NCBI GenBank assembly: GCA_037179335.1
Contig: JAKZHN010000035.1
Location: 303,350-367,349 of the forward strand
Source: Cyclaneusma minus
Taxonomy: Eukaryota > Ascomycota > Leotiomycetes > Marthamycetales > Marthamycetaceae
Length of the DNA: 64,000 nt
Direction: 5' to 3'
Shown: in pieces, positions 24,205-35,382 of the stretch
Layout of the letters: each line of letters starts with the position of its first letter
Numbering within the stretch: position 1 is the stretch's first letter
The notes under the pieces: model-generated
What the model was told of the DNA's origin: nothing
Databases searched by the model: none
Seen by the model: the letters and a program-made list of their open reading frames with translations, nothing else
Program-made: the position numbers and the translations under genes

Positions 24205-26284
24205 TCAAGCAAGCCCACCCATCCCCTTCTCCTCCGCGCTCTTCCCCTCATTCAATTTCTGAATATTATGCCACGGACTCACAAACGCAAACACCACCAT
24301 CAGCCCCGCAGCCGCAATACCATAAGCATAAGCCACCTTCAGCCCATCCACATACGCAACCAATATGCCATGGATCTCACTCGCAGGGAACACATCACGA
24401 ATGGCCGTAGCGCCCGTAAGCACAACTTCGATGGGGTTTACGGATGGTGCTGTAGTGGGGAGTTTGAGGAGCAGGGTGTTTTCGAATGCGGACTGGGCGG
24501 CGGAGATGGAGAGGGAGCCGCCTAGGGTTTGCGCAACTGTTTGCGAATTCTGTCAGAATGCCAACCTTTTCTCGGGACCTTGGAAAAAACCGAAGGCAAG
24601 AGATTTGAAGCGGAGGTGGGAGCGGAGAGGGTAGATGAGTGGGGGATAGATAAGGGGGGGGGAGAGAAAGACGTACACAACATCATAGCCGTAGCAGCCG
24701 GAATATCCTCCGCCCCCATCACAGCCTGCACAGCCATAATCGGCGTCTGCACCCCAAACCCGCACCCCAACCCCGCCAAACTCTGATATCCAATCCACGC
24801 CGGACTCCCCGTGTTCAAATCAAACGTATAAATCAACCCCGCGCCAACCACACTCATCACACCCGACAAAATCAAATAAGGCACATGGTAGCCTACCAAG
24901 TTCATCGTACTACCTGTCAAAACAGTGCCGATTGTGGTACCAACTACGATGGGTAATGTGCGAACTCCAGAATCGGCGGCTGACACGCCGTCGATGACTT
25001 GGAAGTAGATCGGGACGTAGTAGACGAGCATCCAGGAGGAGGCGGCGAGAAAGAAGATGAACAGCATGCCGCCAAAGACGGTGCGGTCGGCAAGGAGGCG
25101 GCGGGGGACCATGGCTTTTTCACCGAGATAATACTGGGAAACGCAGAAGGCGATGAAGATGAGAGCAGCACCGACTAGCAGGCCGATTACCATAGAGGAG
25201 TTCCAGGCATATGTCACGCCGGCATATTGCAGGGCTAGGAGATAGCAGGCTGTGGCGCAAAGGATTAGTAGGAGGCCCAGAAGGTCGAATTTGCGGAGCT
25301 TCTCTAGAAGTGTCAGTTCTTGGGGGCGGGCGACGTCGGGGACGGTGAAGAAGAGGGCTATGGCGATTCCGGAGACGCCGCCTATGGGGAGGTTGATGTA
25401 GAAACCTGTGTAAATATGTTAGTGATGTGGTTAATGAGAGAGGTAATAGGGGATATTTACACCAGCGCCAGGTGACGTGGGTTGTGAAAGCTCCTCCGAT
25501 CAAGGGACCTACGACACTGGCAATGCCGTAGGCAGCACCGACGAAGCCGGTGTAGGCGGGTCTTTTGGCGGGCTCGACGGATACGGCGATGAGTGTGAAT
25601 GATCCGGAGAGGATGCCGGCTCCTCCGACACCACAGATGGCGCGGCCGACAATGAATGTGGTAGAGTTTTGGGATACGGCTGTTGCTCATTATCACTAAG
25701 GGGTTCCTTTCAGTATACTTCGTCAAGTACTCACCGCATATCAGACTGCCAAGTTCAAAGACAAAGATTGAAAAGAGATATGTCCACTTCAAACTGAAGT
25801 TTCCGTACGCCTTTCCCCACGTCGACTGGAACGAAGCCAGCGTCAAGAAGAAGGCACTTCCGTACCAGCCAACATCTTCAATACTGTTGAACTGATCCGT
25901 GATCTCTGGAATCGCCGTCGACACAATGGTCTACAGTCATCAGAAAAAGCCTCCTAATCTGGAACTCAGCAATTTCAGACGTACCATATCCAACGACGTG
26001 AGGAATATAGCAAGACATAGTGCAACAACAATTAGGATAAGGCGCACTCCGCTCGGATAGTTTAACGAATTCGGTGCTTTAAAAAGTTCATCTTGTGAGT
26101 TATTCTTCCTTCCTGAAAGAATTTCCATCGTAACGGTTCCATGGGAGGGGGGAACTAAAGCACCTGTTTTGGCCGCCTGTACCGGCTCGTCTCCTTCGGA
26201 TGAGGTCTTTTGAGACACGACTTCGACTCTGGAGATTCCTTTCATTTCGACCATTGGATCCGGTGTGTCGCCTCTCTCGGCCAT
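24205..26284 (-). CDS. MFS multidrug/toxin efflux transporter, 14-TM type
   Basis: Minus-strand exons 26284-25985, 25930-25735, 25679-25461, 25405-24677 and 24536-24205 join to 1776 nt (591 residues). The N-terminal 70 or so residues are hydrophilic. Family signatures follow in order: LDMTIVSTAIPEITDQF in the first membrane segment, WGKAYGNFSLKWTYLFS, FIVGRAICGVGGAG, and the antiporter motif GPLIGGAFTTHVTWRWCFYI. The C-terminal segment LFAQTLGGSLSISAAQSAFE is typical of fungal DHA2/ToxA-like pumps. Such proteins export secondary metabolites across the plasma membrane by proton antiport. It is divergent with the enoyl reductase, so the two may share a promoter. The last intron is unusually long (140 bp) and low-complexity. 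It is the likely export and self-protection function of the cluster; the transported compound is inferred only from context. Confidence 0.88.
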
Positions 26285-27312
26285 GGTTTCTCTTAGTGGT
26301 ATAGAAAGTCCAATATCTGGGATTTCGTGGAGAATTGAGGAAGGAAATGCAAGACTCTGCACGCTACTCTTCAGTTTGAATAGAAGTGAGTAGGTTGATA
26401 CTGTACTTCCGACAACCACTACATGTATACAGACGTCTAGCATCCGAGCCGTTTTTGGCAAGGCGCAAGCCAAGAGGGCTAAGCACCTCCAAGCCGGCTG
26501 CGGAACGGGAAAGCCGGGAGGGACGGACCCTGTCCGCAACTTTGACAGGGGTAGCACTTGGCAGGGGAAGAAGCGTAAACTCGTGCAGATCACGACGTGG
26601 ATGGTGGAGGTAACTTTAGCTGCATATCTGCATCCTCCAGCACACGGCACTTGCAGCATGCCGGTGTTCAATGTAACAGCTGTCACATGTGCATATTCTT
26701 GAAGAAGACGGATGTCAGCCGCGTCACGCAGTCAGGGCGCTGGTAAGGCAGTTTGACAGGTCGCAGCGATCAGCGCAAACTAACTTCAGCTAGAACACAT
26801 GGCCCGAATCCACCTGCATGGCGAGTCGGCCCCCAGACATACGAAAGTTTCACGGAACACATGATCGCAAAACTGATTGCCATAGGGCTTCCGTCCGAAA
26901 ATTACAGAAAACCGGATTGAAAGCGGAGAAACAGGGCTCGAATACAGGGGATTTGATAACGAAAGAGCTATAGTTCTCCACAGAGCCATAGCTTCTTGCA
27001 CTAAAAGGGGACAAGAGTCAAGACTCGCAAGTTCGTGGGGGCCAGCGGAATTGACCATTCCTGGAATGGCTGGATCTCCAAACTGAAAGTGGAGGAAATA
27101 GCTGCAGTGCCGAGCAGGATCAGGCCGTGGCGCGTCTGCCTGTCGCCAGAGCCCGTATCAAGAAACCAAACATTTGCGCCAAACGGAAAAAAGGAAATGA
27201 TATACTGACGTAGCCTACAATGCCCTGGCCAGAAAGCAGAGCAGCTTCAAGAGGACGTGCTATCCCAGAAGACACGGCTGTGTGCTCTTGTCTTGTGTTG
27301 AGGTCTTGTGAA
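26285..27312. promoter_or_regulatory. Divergent promoter region, MFS pump / enoyl reductase
   Basis: About 1.0 kb separates the two start codons, which point away from each other. It contains a perfect inverted half-site pair CGGAC-CCT-GTCCG at 26524-26536, the form bound by Zn2Cys6 regulators (inverted CGG/CCG, 7-nt spacing). No such regulator gene was found in the window. Confidence 0.45.
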
Positions 27313-28456
27313 ATGGCAGCGTCTTCAATGCCCCGCGCCCAAAAGGCGCTCTGTGTAAACGCAGAGTGCAAATACGAGGTCGACCATGGGCGCGCCGTGG
27401 CAGCCCTCACGCCCTCCAGCGTCATTGTGCGCGCTGTCGCTGTCGCCATCAACCCGGCCGACGCGAAGATGCTCGACTTCAGCGCGGCCGTGGGCTCCAT
27501 CGGTGGCTACGACTTTGCCGGGCACGTGGTCGCTGTCGGGTCGGACGTGACGACGCCGCTGAAGGTGGGAGACCGGGTGTGCGGCTTTGCGTTTGGCAAC
27601 AATGCGGGCGACGTCGACTCGGGCGCCTTCTGTGAATATGTGCGCGTTGATGGGCGGTATGTGTTGAAGGTGCCGGATGGGATGCGTTTGGAGGAGGCGG
27701 CTGGCTTGAGCGTGGCAATCGCGACAACCGGCTTGGCTCTCTATCATTCCTTGGCGCTGCCGATGCCGTCTGTTCTCACCCATGCCGCTGCCACAACGTC
27801 CCGGAAGCAGCATGTTTTGGTTCATGGTGGAAGTACTACCTGTGGTACTATTGCCATTCAGTTGCTAAGACTGTTAGTTTTTTTTGCTTTTTTTTTGTCA
27901 AAAACGTTGAACTTTTAACTAAATATGATGCAGGTCGGGCTTCAACGTCGTTGCAACTTGCTCGCCATCCAACAACGCCTTGGTCATGAAGAAAGGAGCT
28001 GAAAAATGCTTCGACTACCGCTCGCCAACCTGCAGTCAGGACATCCGTGACTACACGAACGATGAATTGGCCTTCGCACTCGACTGCATCACCGATCCCA
28101 CCACCATGAAGTTATGCTACGAGGCCATCGGCAAGAACGGCGGCAAGTACACCGGCCTGGAGCCCTTCCCAATGCGAATGCACACCCGCGACGATATCAA
28201 GCCTCACTGGGTCCTCGTATTGACCATGTTCGGCCAGGAGCTGAAGCTGAAAGGCCCCTACCGACGAAAAGTGAGGCTGCAGGACGTTGCTTTTTCCACC
28301 CAGTGGTTCCGACATGCTCAAGTCTTGCTGGACCAGGGTCTCTTGGAACCACATCCTACCTCTATAATCCCCGGAGGTTTGGAGGAGGTGGTGAAGGGCA
28401 TTGAGGAGATTAAGCTTGGGAAAATCTCGGGCAGAAAGCTAGTATATACCCTCTAA
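27313..28456 (+). CDS. Trans-acting enoyl reductase (MDR family)
   Basis: Exons 27313-27872 and 27934-28456 join to 1083 nt (360 residues). The start is the ATG opening MAASSMPRAQKALC. The fold is medium-chain dehydrogenase/quinone-oxidoreductase: a GroES-like N-half with INPADAKMLDF and GYDFAGHVVAVGSDV, then the NADPH-binding stretch HGGSTTCGTIAIQLLRLSGF followed by VVATCSPSNN. Zinc-ligand motifs are absent, as in trans-ERs of the LovC type. These partner with highly reducing PKSs whose own ER is inactive, reducing chosen enoyl-ACP intermediates. The PKS-NRPS at 37740 has no recognisable ER cofactor motif, so this is its expected partner. A one-intron structure with phase-2 junction (CT/G, Leu) fits well. 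Cytosolic, no signal peptide. Confidence 0.87.
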
Positions 28457-29214
28457 AACCAAAGTTTGCACGATACTTTACAAAGATTTGAAAATGCGTG
28501 ACGCGTGACGCGTGACGTGATATGGGATTTGTGAAGGATGAGGTCAATACAAGCATGATCATCCTGATCATCGTGTCAGTGCTTATCTCAGAAGTCGCAT
28601 CCGAAGTCGCACGTTTGACTCGTTTGAGTTTCTTGTCATGTCCATCAATATTTGCTTTTTCCGACATGGAGTCCCCAGGTTCCGCCTCTCCCAAACTCTA
28701 TTCTGGCGTCACCCGCAGATATCTCCGACATCCACGATGTGACGACATGATGCAGATATTTGAGTAGGTATGATCCGGCACACCTGATATCCGAGACTTC
28801 GGAGTACCGAGTAATGACAGATGATTGTCCTATTTCCTTCAAGTTCAGAACATCTAACGAATTTTGGCTTGTAATGATGAATAGACAGATGATGAAATCC
28901 ATGAACGTGAAGAACACTTCGTAGACTAGCAAGTCACATCTTCCTGACTCATAGTACCGTAAACCTTTTCGATGCCTGTAGATTGTAATGCAAGTTGCAG
29001 ATAATCCCTCATCATAGATCATGATGTACATATCGAAACCGGATATCAACCAAAAAGCTTCAATCCTCTGCCCATCAACCTTGCTTCCCAATCCCAAAAC
29101 GCCGCATATCAATCATACATCAGAAGTCCCCAAAATGCCACTCCCAAAACCCCAAGAAAAATCGCCAGCGAAGTTCAATCCCCCCGTTCTCTCCATCACA
29201 TAGCCCGCAGATCA
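28457..29214. other. Intergenic between convergent genes
   Basis: No gene is supported. Just after the enoyl reductase stop there is a triple tandem of GCGTGAC at about 28496-28516, followed by GTGATA. The remainder shows no coding structure. Confidence 0.5.
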
Positions 29215-30478
29215 TCATACCTGGCTATCCACACTCGAGTCCCGAATCCGCGCCGTGCTCTCACTGCTGCTCGTAATCTTCATGATGTCGCTCTGGAACT
29301 TCAGGTCGTTCATATCCATGTACGAAGGATACTGCTCGTTGCCCTTCATAGTCGAAGAAGCCTGGGTCTGGCTCTGGCTGCCAGAGCTCTTGGATCCCAT
29401 CCAGGAGAGGAAACTGCTCTTGCCGGAGTTTTGCATGGTGGGGAGAGTGTCGCCGCCGGTGTGGCCGTAGATGATCCAGCTGACGAGGGGACGGAGGGTG
29501 GGGAGACAGGCGGAGACGAGTCCGATGCAGGTTTCGACGACGGTCCAGATTACGCCCTTGGAGTCATCGTCTGGGGGTTGTTAGAACAAATGAGTAGATG
29601 AGGGGGGGTAAGGTGGGGATCTTACAGGATACGTCGGTTTTGGAGGCTGTTCCTACGTAGTAGGATTTGACAATAGCCACGACAGTAACGCTAAAGAGCA
29701 AAAAAATCAGCTTCAAATGTTCCAAAGAGGAGCATTGTCAAAAGAATACTCACAAGCCACCAAGCATGAACATTCCCGTCAACTCGAGCTTTCGTGCAGT
29801 AGTGGTGTGCAGACTCCAGAGCATGGGCATTGGCAAAAACAAAAGAGCAAAGTCGGTGAGCACATTGATAGCACTCAGAATAATCAATTCAGCGTTGAAG
29901 TTGATGCAGTAGGGAGTAACGGTAGGATCCCAGTTGGACGAAATAGGCACGCATTGAAAGATGTCGGCAAATGCGGCAGTAATCAGGTATGCGGCGATGA
30001 AGAATCCAAGACCGATGAGAACTTTGCGGAAAGTGTTGTAAGGGAAGCCGAAGATTCGATAGTAGAGCGAGATAATGGACATCTTGATGCAGAAGATTGC
30101 TGGGTTGTAGAGGACCTCGGTTGAGAGGAGAGACTGGACCAATGGTCAGCTGAGTTGGATTTCGGGGTTTGTTGAACAAGAATAACTTGCCTTGGCAAAT
30201 GCTTCGGTGTTTGTCACGGTGATGATGTGCTTTCCAAGTCCGTAGCCTGTCGAGACCCAGACCATTGACACAAACACGGTGGTGAAAAAGAGCGCTCCGA
30301 TCGCCCACCAGTCATCTACCTCTATCCGAGAATTCTTCAGCCAGCGTGAAATCAGCCGCAGGCCGACAAAGAGGTACGACAAGACGAGACATGTAATAGT
30401 AGAAGCGTAAATTTCGGGCTGCATCGACTCGTCAATGTGTTCCTCCATATAGAGGATTTCTTCGGTAGTGAGCGACAT
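29215..30478 (-). CDS. Fungal rhodopsin-like 7TM integral membrane protein
   Basis: Minus-strand exons 30478-30191, 30133-29754, 29690-29626 and 29570-29215 join to 1089 nt (362 residues). The protein is dominated by hydrophobic segments such as ASTITCLVLSYLFVGLRLIS, FFTTVFVSMVWVSTGYGLG, VLIGLGFFIAAYLITAAFAD and LLFLPMPMLWSL. It has the diagnostic fungal rhodopsin-domain order: RxISRWLKN..EVDDWW near residue 45, a Cys-containing YNPAIFCIKMSIISLYYRIF, and FQCVPISSNWDP. The tail (about 90 residues) is Ser/Gln-rich and ends SSVDSQV. Members of this PTH11/SAT4-like group are plasma-membrane proteins of mostly unknown ligand. Intron 1 appears to be GC-AG (AAG|GCAAGT donor). It lies between the enoyl reductase and the EthD gene, so a role in the cluster is possible but unproven. 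Confidence 0.82.
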
Positions 30479-31589
30479 GTTGGACGTTGGTTGGTGCAAC
30501 TGAGAACAACGAATGGAAGTTGTTGCGGTGAAGAGAGATGTAGATAAGAGAGCCAGAAACAGCAGCGACAGGAGGAGGATACGAGGGCATAAAAAGCAAT
30601 GGGCAGGGCGTGGCTTTGATGGAGAAGTGGAGCGTGGCAGACAGGTTACAAGACGTGCCCACACGGGTAACAAGTGCACGTGTGCCAGCCTGGTTAGTTC
30701 TCAGGGGAGTGGACCAGCAGCGCGGCGCCAACGAATCCTGCTATAAGCAATTGACGGCTGAGACCGAGTTCTTGAGTTTCAGCGCGGTATTTTGGAATGA
30801 TTACATGCACTAGGGGCATGGAGGAATACACACGACATCCCTTTCCCTGCCACTGCCGTGTGTAGCCACGGGATCGCTTCACGCTTGCGTGTCTCATTAT
30901 TTTCCAATCCCAGTTTCGCAGCATTTGCCATTTGAGATAGATAAGCTTTGGTATTAAGGCCAGCAGTAGTGTGTTTGACGGATAGAGATCCGTCTCCACA
31001 AATAGATACCTTAGGGCACACTTGCAGGCCCCCACGGGTGTTTAGCCTAGGGCCCTTGACGGAATTATGTGGGGATCTCTGTCCGTGCTAACGTCCTTAG
31101 CTTGGTGAAGACGGCAGACCCCGTTCCACCTCAAGGATGGGATTCGTTGACAAGTCGATCTGAGGCCTCTACGCTAGGTCCAAAGGCATATCTGATCACT
31201 GATGACTGATGTCTGATGATGTACCGAGCGGCTGTGGCACAGGTTGTGATCCTTCGGTATCTGTGAACCGTCTGATTTTTGATGTACCCGAGCGGCTGCG
31301 GCACAGTTTGTAATCATTCACCTTGCGGTAGAGCACTTTCCCGTCAGAGGTGCAGCTGTAACCAGAGCCCTGTTGCAGGGCTGCTGGTGCTTTTCCATGC
31401 AGGAGTCTGGAAAGTCTGGAACACGTGTAGATTTCAAAGCATCTGACTTATCAAGTTATCCCGGGACTTAACGCCTGGGATTTTGCACAGGGTGACAGAC
31501 ATGGTTTTCCAGAACATCTTGACAGAAGAGTTGCCCATTCAATTGAGTTCTACTCTAGTATCATGATGTGATATCATGTGATTTGCTTC
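30479..31589. other. Intergenic/promoter of the 7TM gene
   Basis: No gene is supported. Two diverged copies of GATGTACC(C)GAGCGGCTG(T/C)GGCACAG lie at about 31217-31243 and 31281-31308, about 64 bp apart, just beyond the 3' end of the EthD gene. Their role is unknown. Confidence 0.45.
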
Positions 31590-32159
31590 TTAGAACTTGA
31601 GCTCGCCCTCATGAGTGGTCTTCTGACTCGCGCTTCCAATGTTGCTCCTCTCCTCGTAAGGGCCGTAGAGACTCTTTCCCTCCTCAACATTAACAATCTT
31701 ACCATCCTCCACGTAAACCTCCTCCCAGCCAGCAACGACGGTCGCACGCTCCATATCCACCAAGTGCATTTCCTCGGCCGTGAGCTGCTGGAAGTCCGGG
31801 TCGGTAAGAATGGCAAAAATCTGCTCGGTCGTGCGGACCCAGACGGAGATCTGGATATCGTGGTCGTCGATCACGAAGCCAGGACGAGCGGCCCACGCAA
31901 TCTTGTCTTTGAAGAGGTCGCGGCACACGCTAGGGGTGTGGTACTGGGAGCAACGATATGAGAACGCGTATGAGCAGATGGTGAGTTTCTAGGGTGGAAG
32001 TACCTGTGCGACTTTCAGGGCGCCGTGGCGTTCTTGCACAATTGCTGCTCGGGGAGCATGGCTTTTGCTGCAGTGGTCGTGGAACTCTTTCTCTGAGACG
32101 CCTTCCTTCTTGTAGCGCATAGAAGTGAGCTTCAGGACGGTTTCTTTGACAGGAGCCAT
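31590..32159 (-). CDS. EthD-domain protein (ferredoxin-like fold, putative polyketide-tailoring enzyme)
   Basis: Minus-strand exons 32159-32004 and 31943-31590 join to 510 nt (169 residues). The N-terminus MAPVKETVLKLTSMRYKKEG leads into VSEKEFHDHCSKSHAP, the hallmark of EthD-fold proteins (strand, then S..EF..H....HA helix). A hydrophobic strand FVIDDHDIQISVWVRT and the segment FAILTDPDFQQL..EE complete the small dimeric alpha/beta barrel expected. In fungi such proteins act on polyketides as decarboxylases or dehydratases, and many are uncharacterised. It has no signal peptide, so it is likely cytosolic. It sits inside the PKS-NRPS cluster on the same strand as the 7TM gene. Its reaction here is unknown; cyclisation, dehydration or isomerisation of the released aldehyde are all possible. 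Confidence 0.78.
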
Positions 32160-33510
32160 GGTGTTTGAATGATGTGTGGATGGAGTTTCTAGAAGAGTTG
32201 TATTTCTGAAAGGCTAGTAAGGTATACGAAGAGATCGCTCAGTCTTGGAAGCTGGTTGAAAGCTCGCAATCCTTATATATGGTACAGCCCCCAAAAGCTG
32301 ACGCTCGGCTCCAAAGATTGGATGACTGCTCTGGCAGACTACAAGGCGAATATTCCAGAGACTCGATGTTACCTTGGGATTACCAATCCTGGAGTTCCCG
32401 GGGAACCGCACGGAGGATTATTGATTACCTTGGAGTTTGTTGGCATACTAACAGAGGAGTTGGAAGCATAGAAACACGGCATAACATTGAAGACACTCTA
32501 GAAAGGATCCGTCGCCGGTGGTGATGCAGATCCCATGACACAGCATTCACCAGTCAGGATTTCCCCAATCGAGACATCCGGTGCCTCGTCTCTTGCCTGC
32601 ATTTGCCGAGCATACGGAGGTTTTTCAGCTGCCAGAAATAAGCGCGCGGCGCAACGTCGAGGTTGAGGCAGTTCCCAGAAATCCCCACATGGCGTCTACT
32701 TAAGGCCGCAGCCACATGCACGTGCGTCCGAGCGTCCAAATTGCAGGCTTGGCGCCGCTTGGCTCGTGCCCACATCCCGTGCGGCTAGATGCGGATGACT
32801 AACGCGGCTGTCATGACATAACCGGCAGGTCCCTGTATAAGCTAGCGTTGTGTAACTGTACAAGAAGCACGCTGCCGATCTTTTGTCTGCCTTGGCGCTC
32901 CCCCTCCCTTCAAACAACCCCCACTACTACATATGTCCTTAGAAACATATCCTTTGAAATACCTTGGAAGCTTGAATATCCTCCGCACACCATCTGATAC
33001 GCACGGCCATCCTATTATCCATTGGGTTCTGTTGTCTCCGCAAAGGTTTCACATCAATGCTAGAACCCATATGCCATGTGATACATATGCCATCCGTCGA
33101 TCTGATATGGCTCTTCGCTTTCGGTTTTCAAGGCTTGGCACGTCGTAAGTAATGAATAATGTCGTCCTCGCCAAGCAGCCAAGCTTCCATCGTCTCTCGA
33201 CTATCAAGCTAGATGGAGGATTCTGGATTAGTTGAGGCATTACATGTAGCAAAACTCCATGGTCCCAATCCAGGGCCGTTCTGCGCCCTCTCATCTCATG
33301 TTGGAGTCTGTGACCTGCCAATGCTATACATTAATGTAGCCCGAAGGCCGAATGTGGGCGGATACAAAGTGCCGAAAACTCCGAAGGCACGAAGTGTTAA
33401 TGGTTAGGGTGTGTTACAAGGCAGGACCCGCCTGTGCGTAACACAGCGTTTTGACGTCTTGTGTCACTACTGCAAGTAAGTATGCCGTGCTTTATGCAGC
33501 ATGCTTTTTC

Positions 33511-33720
33511 AGACGACGTGACAACATCGGGCTTCTTTGCAATCTGCATATTAAGGCTGCATCTGCAGCTTCCATGAAAGTGAGGCTACCATATATTCGG
33601 CTCCACATAGCGTCCAGATAACGTGCCAATATCGGACTTCTCTGCAGTCTGCATATTGAGGCTGCATCTGCAGCTTTCATGAAAGTGAGGCTACCACATA
33701 TTCGGCTCCACATAGCGTCC
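33511..33720. repeat. Tandem duplication, 2 x 105 bp
   Basis: Units 33511-33615 and 33616-33720 are exactly 105 bp each and about 90% alike; both end CGGCTCCACATAGCGTCC. The copies differ by scattered substitutions, mostly transitions, and no indel. No gene is attached. Confidence 0.85.
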
Positions 33721-34898
33721 GCTACTCTATCTCCAGCTCCACCAATTTACGATTAAGCTTTCACTACACATACCCAAGGGGTCCTAGCCACCGTCCGAGC
33801 TCCCTCGCACAAACCGCCCTGCCATCCAAACTCCAAAATAACGGGGGTTGGCCGTTGTGGTGTGATCCACGAATTGGGTGATGATTGCGAGCCGGGTTAT
33901 TCCAGAATGCCACATCTACGGAAGTAGCTCCTGGGTTGACCGCATCTTCTCTCTCTAAACTTCCCTGTCCAGCAATATATTGGGAAACGTGCCTGATCTC
34001 CGAGTACGAAGATTTCGGGACTCCAGTGCCGTGGATCTGCATCTCTTTGCCTTGGTCCTTGGATCTGCTCGGATGTCTTGAATGCTTGGAAGCTTGGAAG
34101 CTGAGCAGGGTTCTACAAGTCTTGATCCCGTTATCGAACGGTTCTCGGACGTCACAAGCTTCAATGTTTGGCAGACACCCACTGACGGTAGAAATCCATG
34201 TTAACTATGTGAGGGTCCATGGACCATGAATTCCTACCTAACTCCTTTTCAGGAAAAGCACGGGCCATAAGAGTGGATGGGAGCCAATAGGCAGCCCCAT
34301 ATGCCACTGCTCACCTTAATGATTTGGGTAATTTTCCCCAGCCTGCCAACTATAGCACGTGCCACCACGAGCCTGCTACATGTAGTACGGATTGCCATCC
34401 TGCGGTCAAAAGCACTCCACATAGTTGCTATTGTCCTTCTTTCTAGAAAGGAGAGGAGGGGAAAAAACGGTTCCGAAGCCCTCAATGGAATCACTTTCAT
34501 CTATCCCCCTGTCTCAGAAATGGTTATGTGATCAAGAGATCTAGATTTCAAGCCCAGGAAATATCCAAACCTTTGCCGTGCTGTTTCAACATTTGTTTCA
34601 ATAGTGAATGAACCCCATGTCTCACGGCTTGGTACGGAACCGCGGGTCCTTCCGTTCCCTGATGTCTGTGCTGGTGCAGCTTGCTGGCGATCCGGACAGG
34701 ATACCTAAAGCGTTTTCTTCATGAATCGTGCGAAGGTGGAGCAACTAGATTGAGGCGGGGAATGTGGTCCGTGTTGGACACGTGCAGCAAGTATGCAAAC
34801 ATGCAAGCTGTATCCTGGGTCCATTAACTACTGTAGGTACAGGATTGTGGAGACGATCATCTGGGTCTGGGGATGCTGGACTTATTAACAGAGCCTAC

Positions 34899-34976
34899 TA
34901 ATCGTGGGCCCTTACTACAGCGATGTTCTCCCAGCACTGTACCTATGTTCATGGTGGAAGAAAGGGCCCACGATTA
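34899..34976. repeat. Perfect 15-bp inverted repeat
   Basis: TAATCGTGGGCCCTT at 34899-34913 is the exact reverse complement of AAGGGCCCACGATTA at 34962-34976, with 48 nt between. A second pair (GTAGGTACAG near 34835 and CTGTACCTAT near 34937) interleaves with it rather than nesting. Confidence 0.6.
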
Positions 34977-35066
34977 AGAGAAACTAACAGTGACTGAGAT
35001 GTAAAGCTACCAGAAATCTTCCAGAAACGTACACATCTTTGCTGTCCATTCTTGCTGTGAATTTTA

Positions 35067-35382
35067 CAATAAGCCAGGATTTTAATTCCCAGTAGGTTAG
35101 TTAGCGCCAGGGTAATTCGTGCTTATGGGCCTTGGGCTATTTACTGTATTTGGGCAAGATTTGCCAATTGGTGATTTGATTTTAGCAATTTGAAAGAAAT
35201 CAAAGAGAATAGCAAATCTAATAGGCCGTAGAATTGGAAATTTTCAATCGCAAAAAGGGCTTTTTTGGGGTTTCCTTGCGTAATTTGCGTCGAAAAAGCA
35301 ACGTTGCCAAGCCCAGTTCCACCAAAGCAACTCTGCTCCTGCACGTGGCTAACAGGGAGTGAATTAAAATCCTGGCTCACTG
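35067..35382. mobile_element. Tc1/mariner-like MITE (316 bp)
   Basis: The ends are inverted: CAATAAGCCAGGATTTTAAT on the left, and on the right the reverse complement of CAGTGAGCCAGGATTTTAAT. The terminal repeats differ by two transitions near the tip. Each end is flanked by TA (35065-35066 and 35383-35384), the target duplication of Tc1/mariner/pogo elements. There is no coding capacity. It lies about 310 bp past the stop of the hydrolase gene. Confidence 0.8.

Larger units (their letters stand above)
32160..35066. other. Long intergenic region in the cluster
   Basis: About 2.9 kb without a supportable gene between the EthD start and a MITE. It contains the EthD promoter, a 2 x 105-bp tandem repeat (33511-33720), and interleaved inverted repeats at 34835-34976. 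Open frames here are short and lack family features. A decayed gene too damaged to recognise cannot be excluded. Confidence 0.5.

Noticed and set aside
33492..33713. Minus-strand 73-residue frame made of a 35-residue repeat
   Set aside because: It is explained by the 2 x 105-bp tandem repeat. It has no homology features or support for transcription, so it is kept only as a finding about the repeat.
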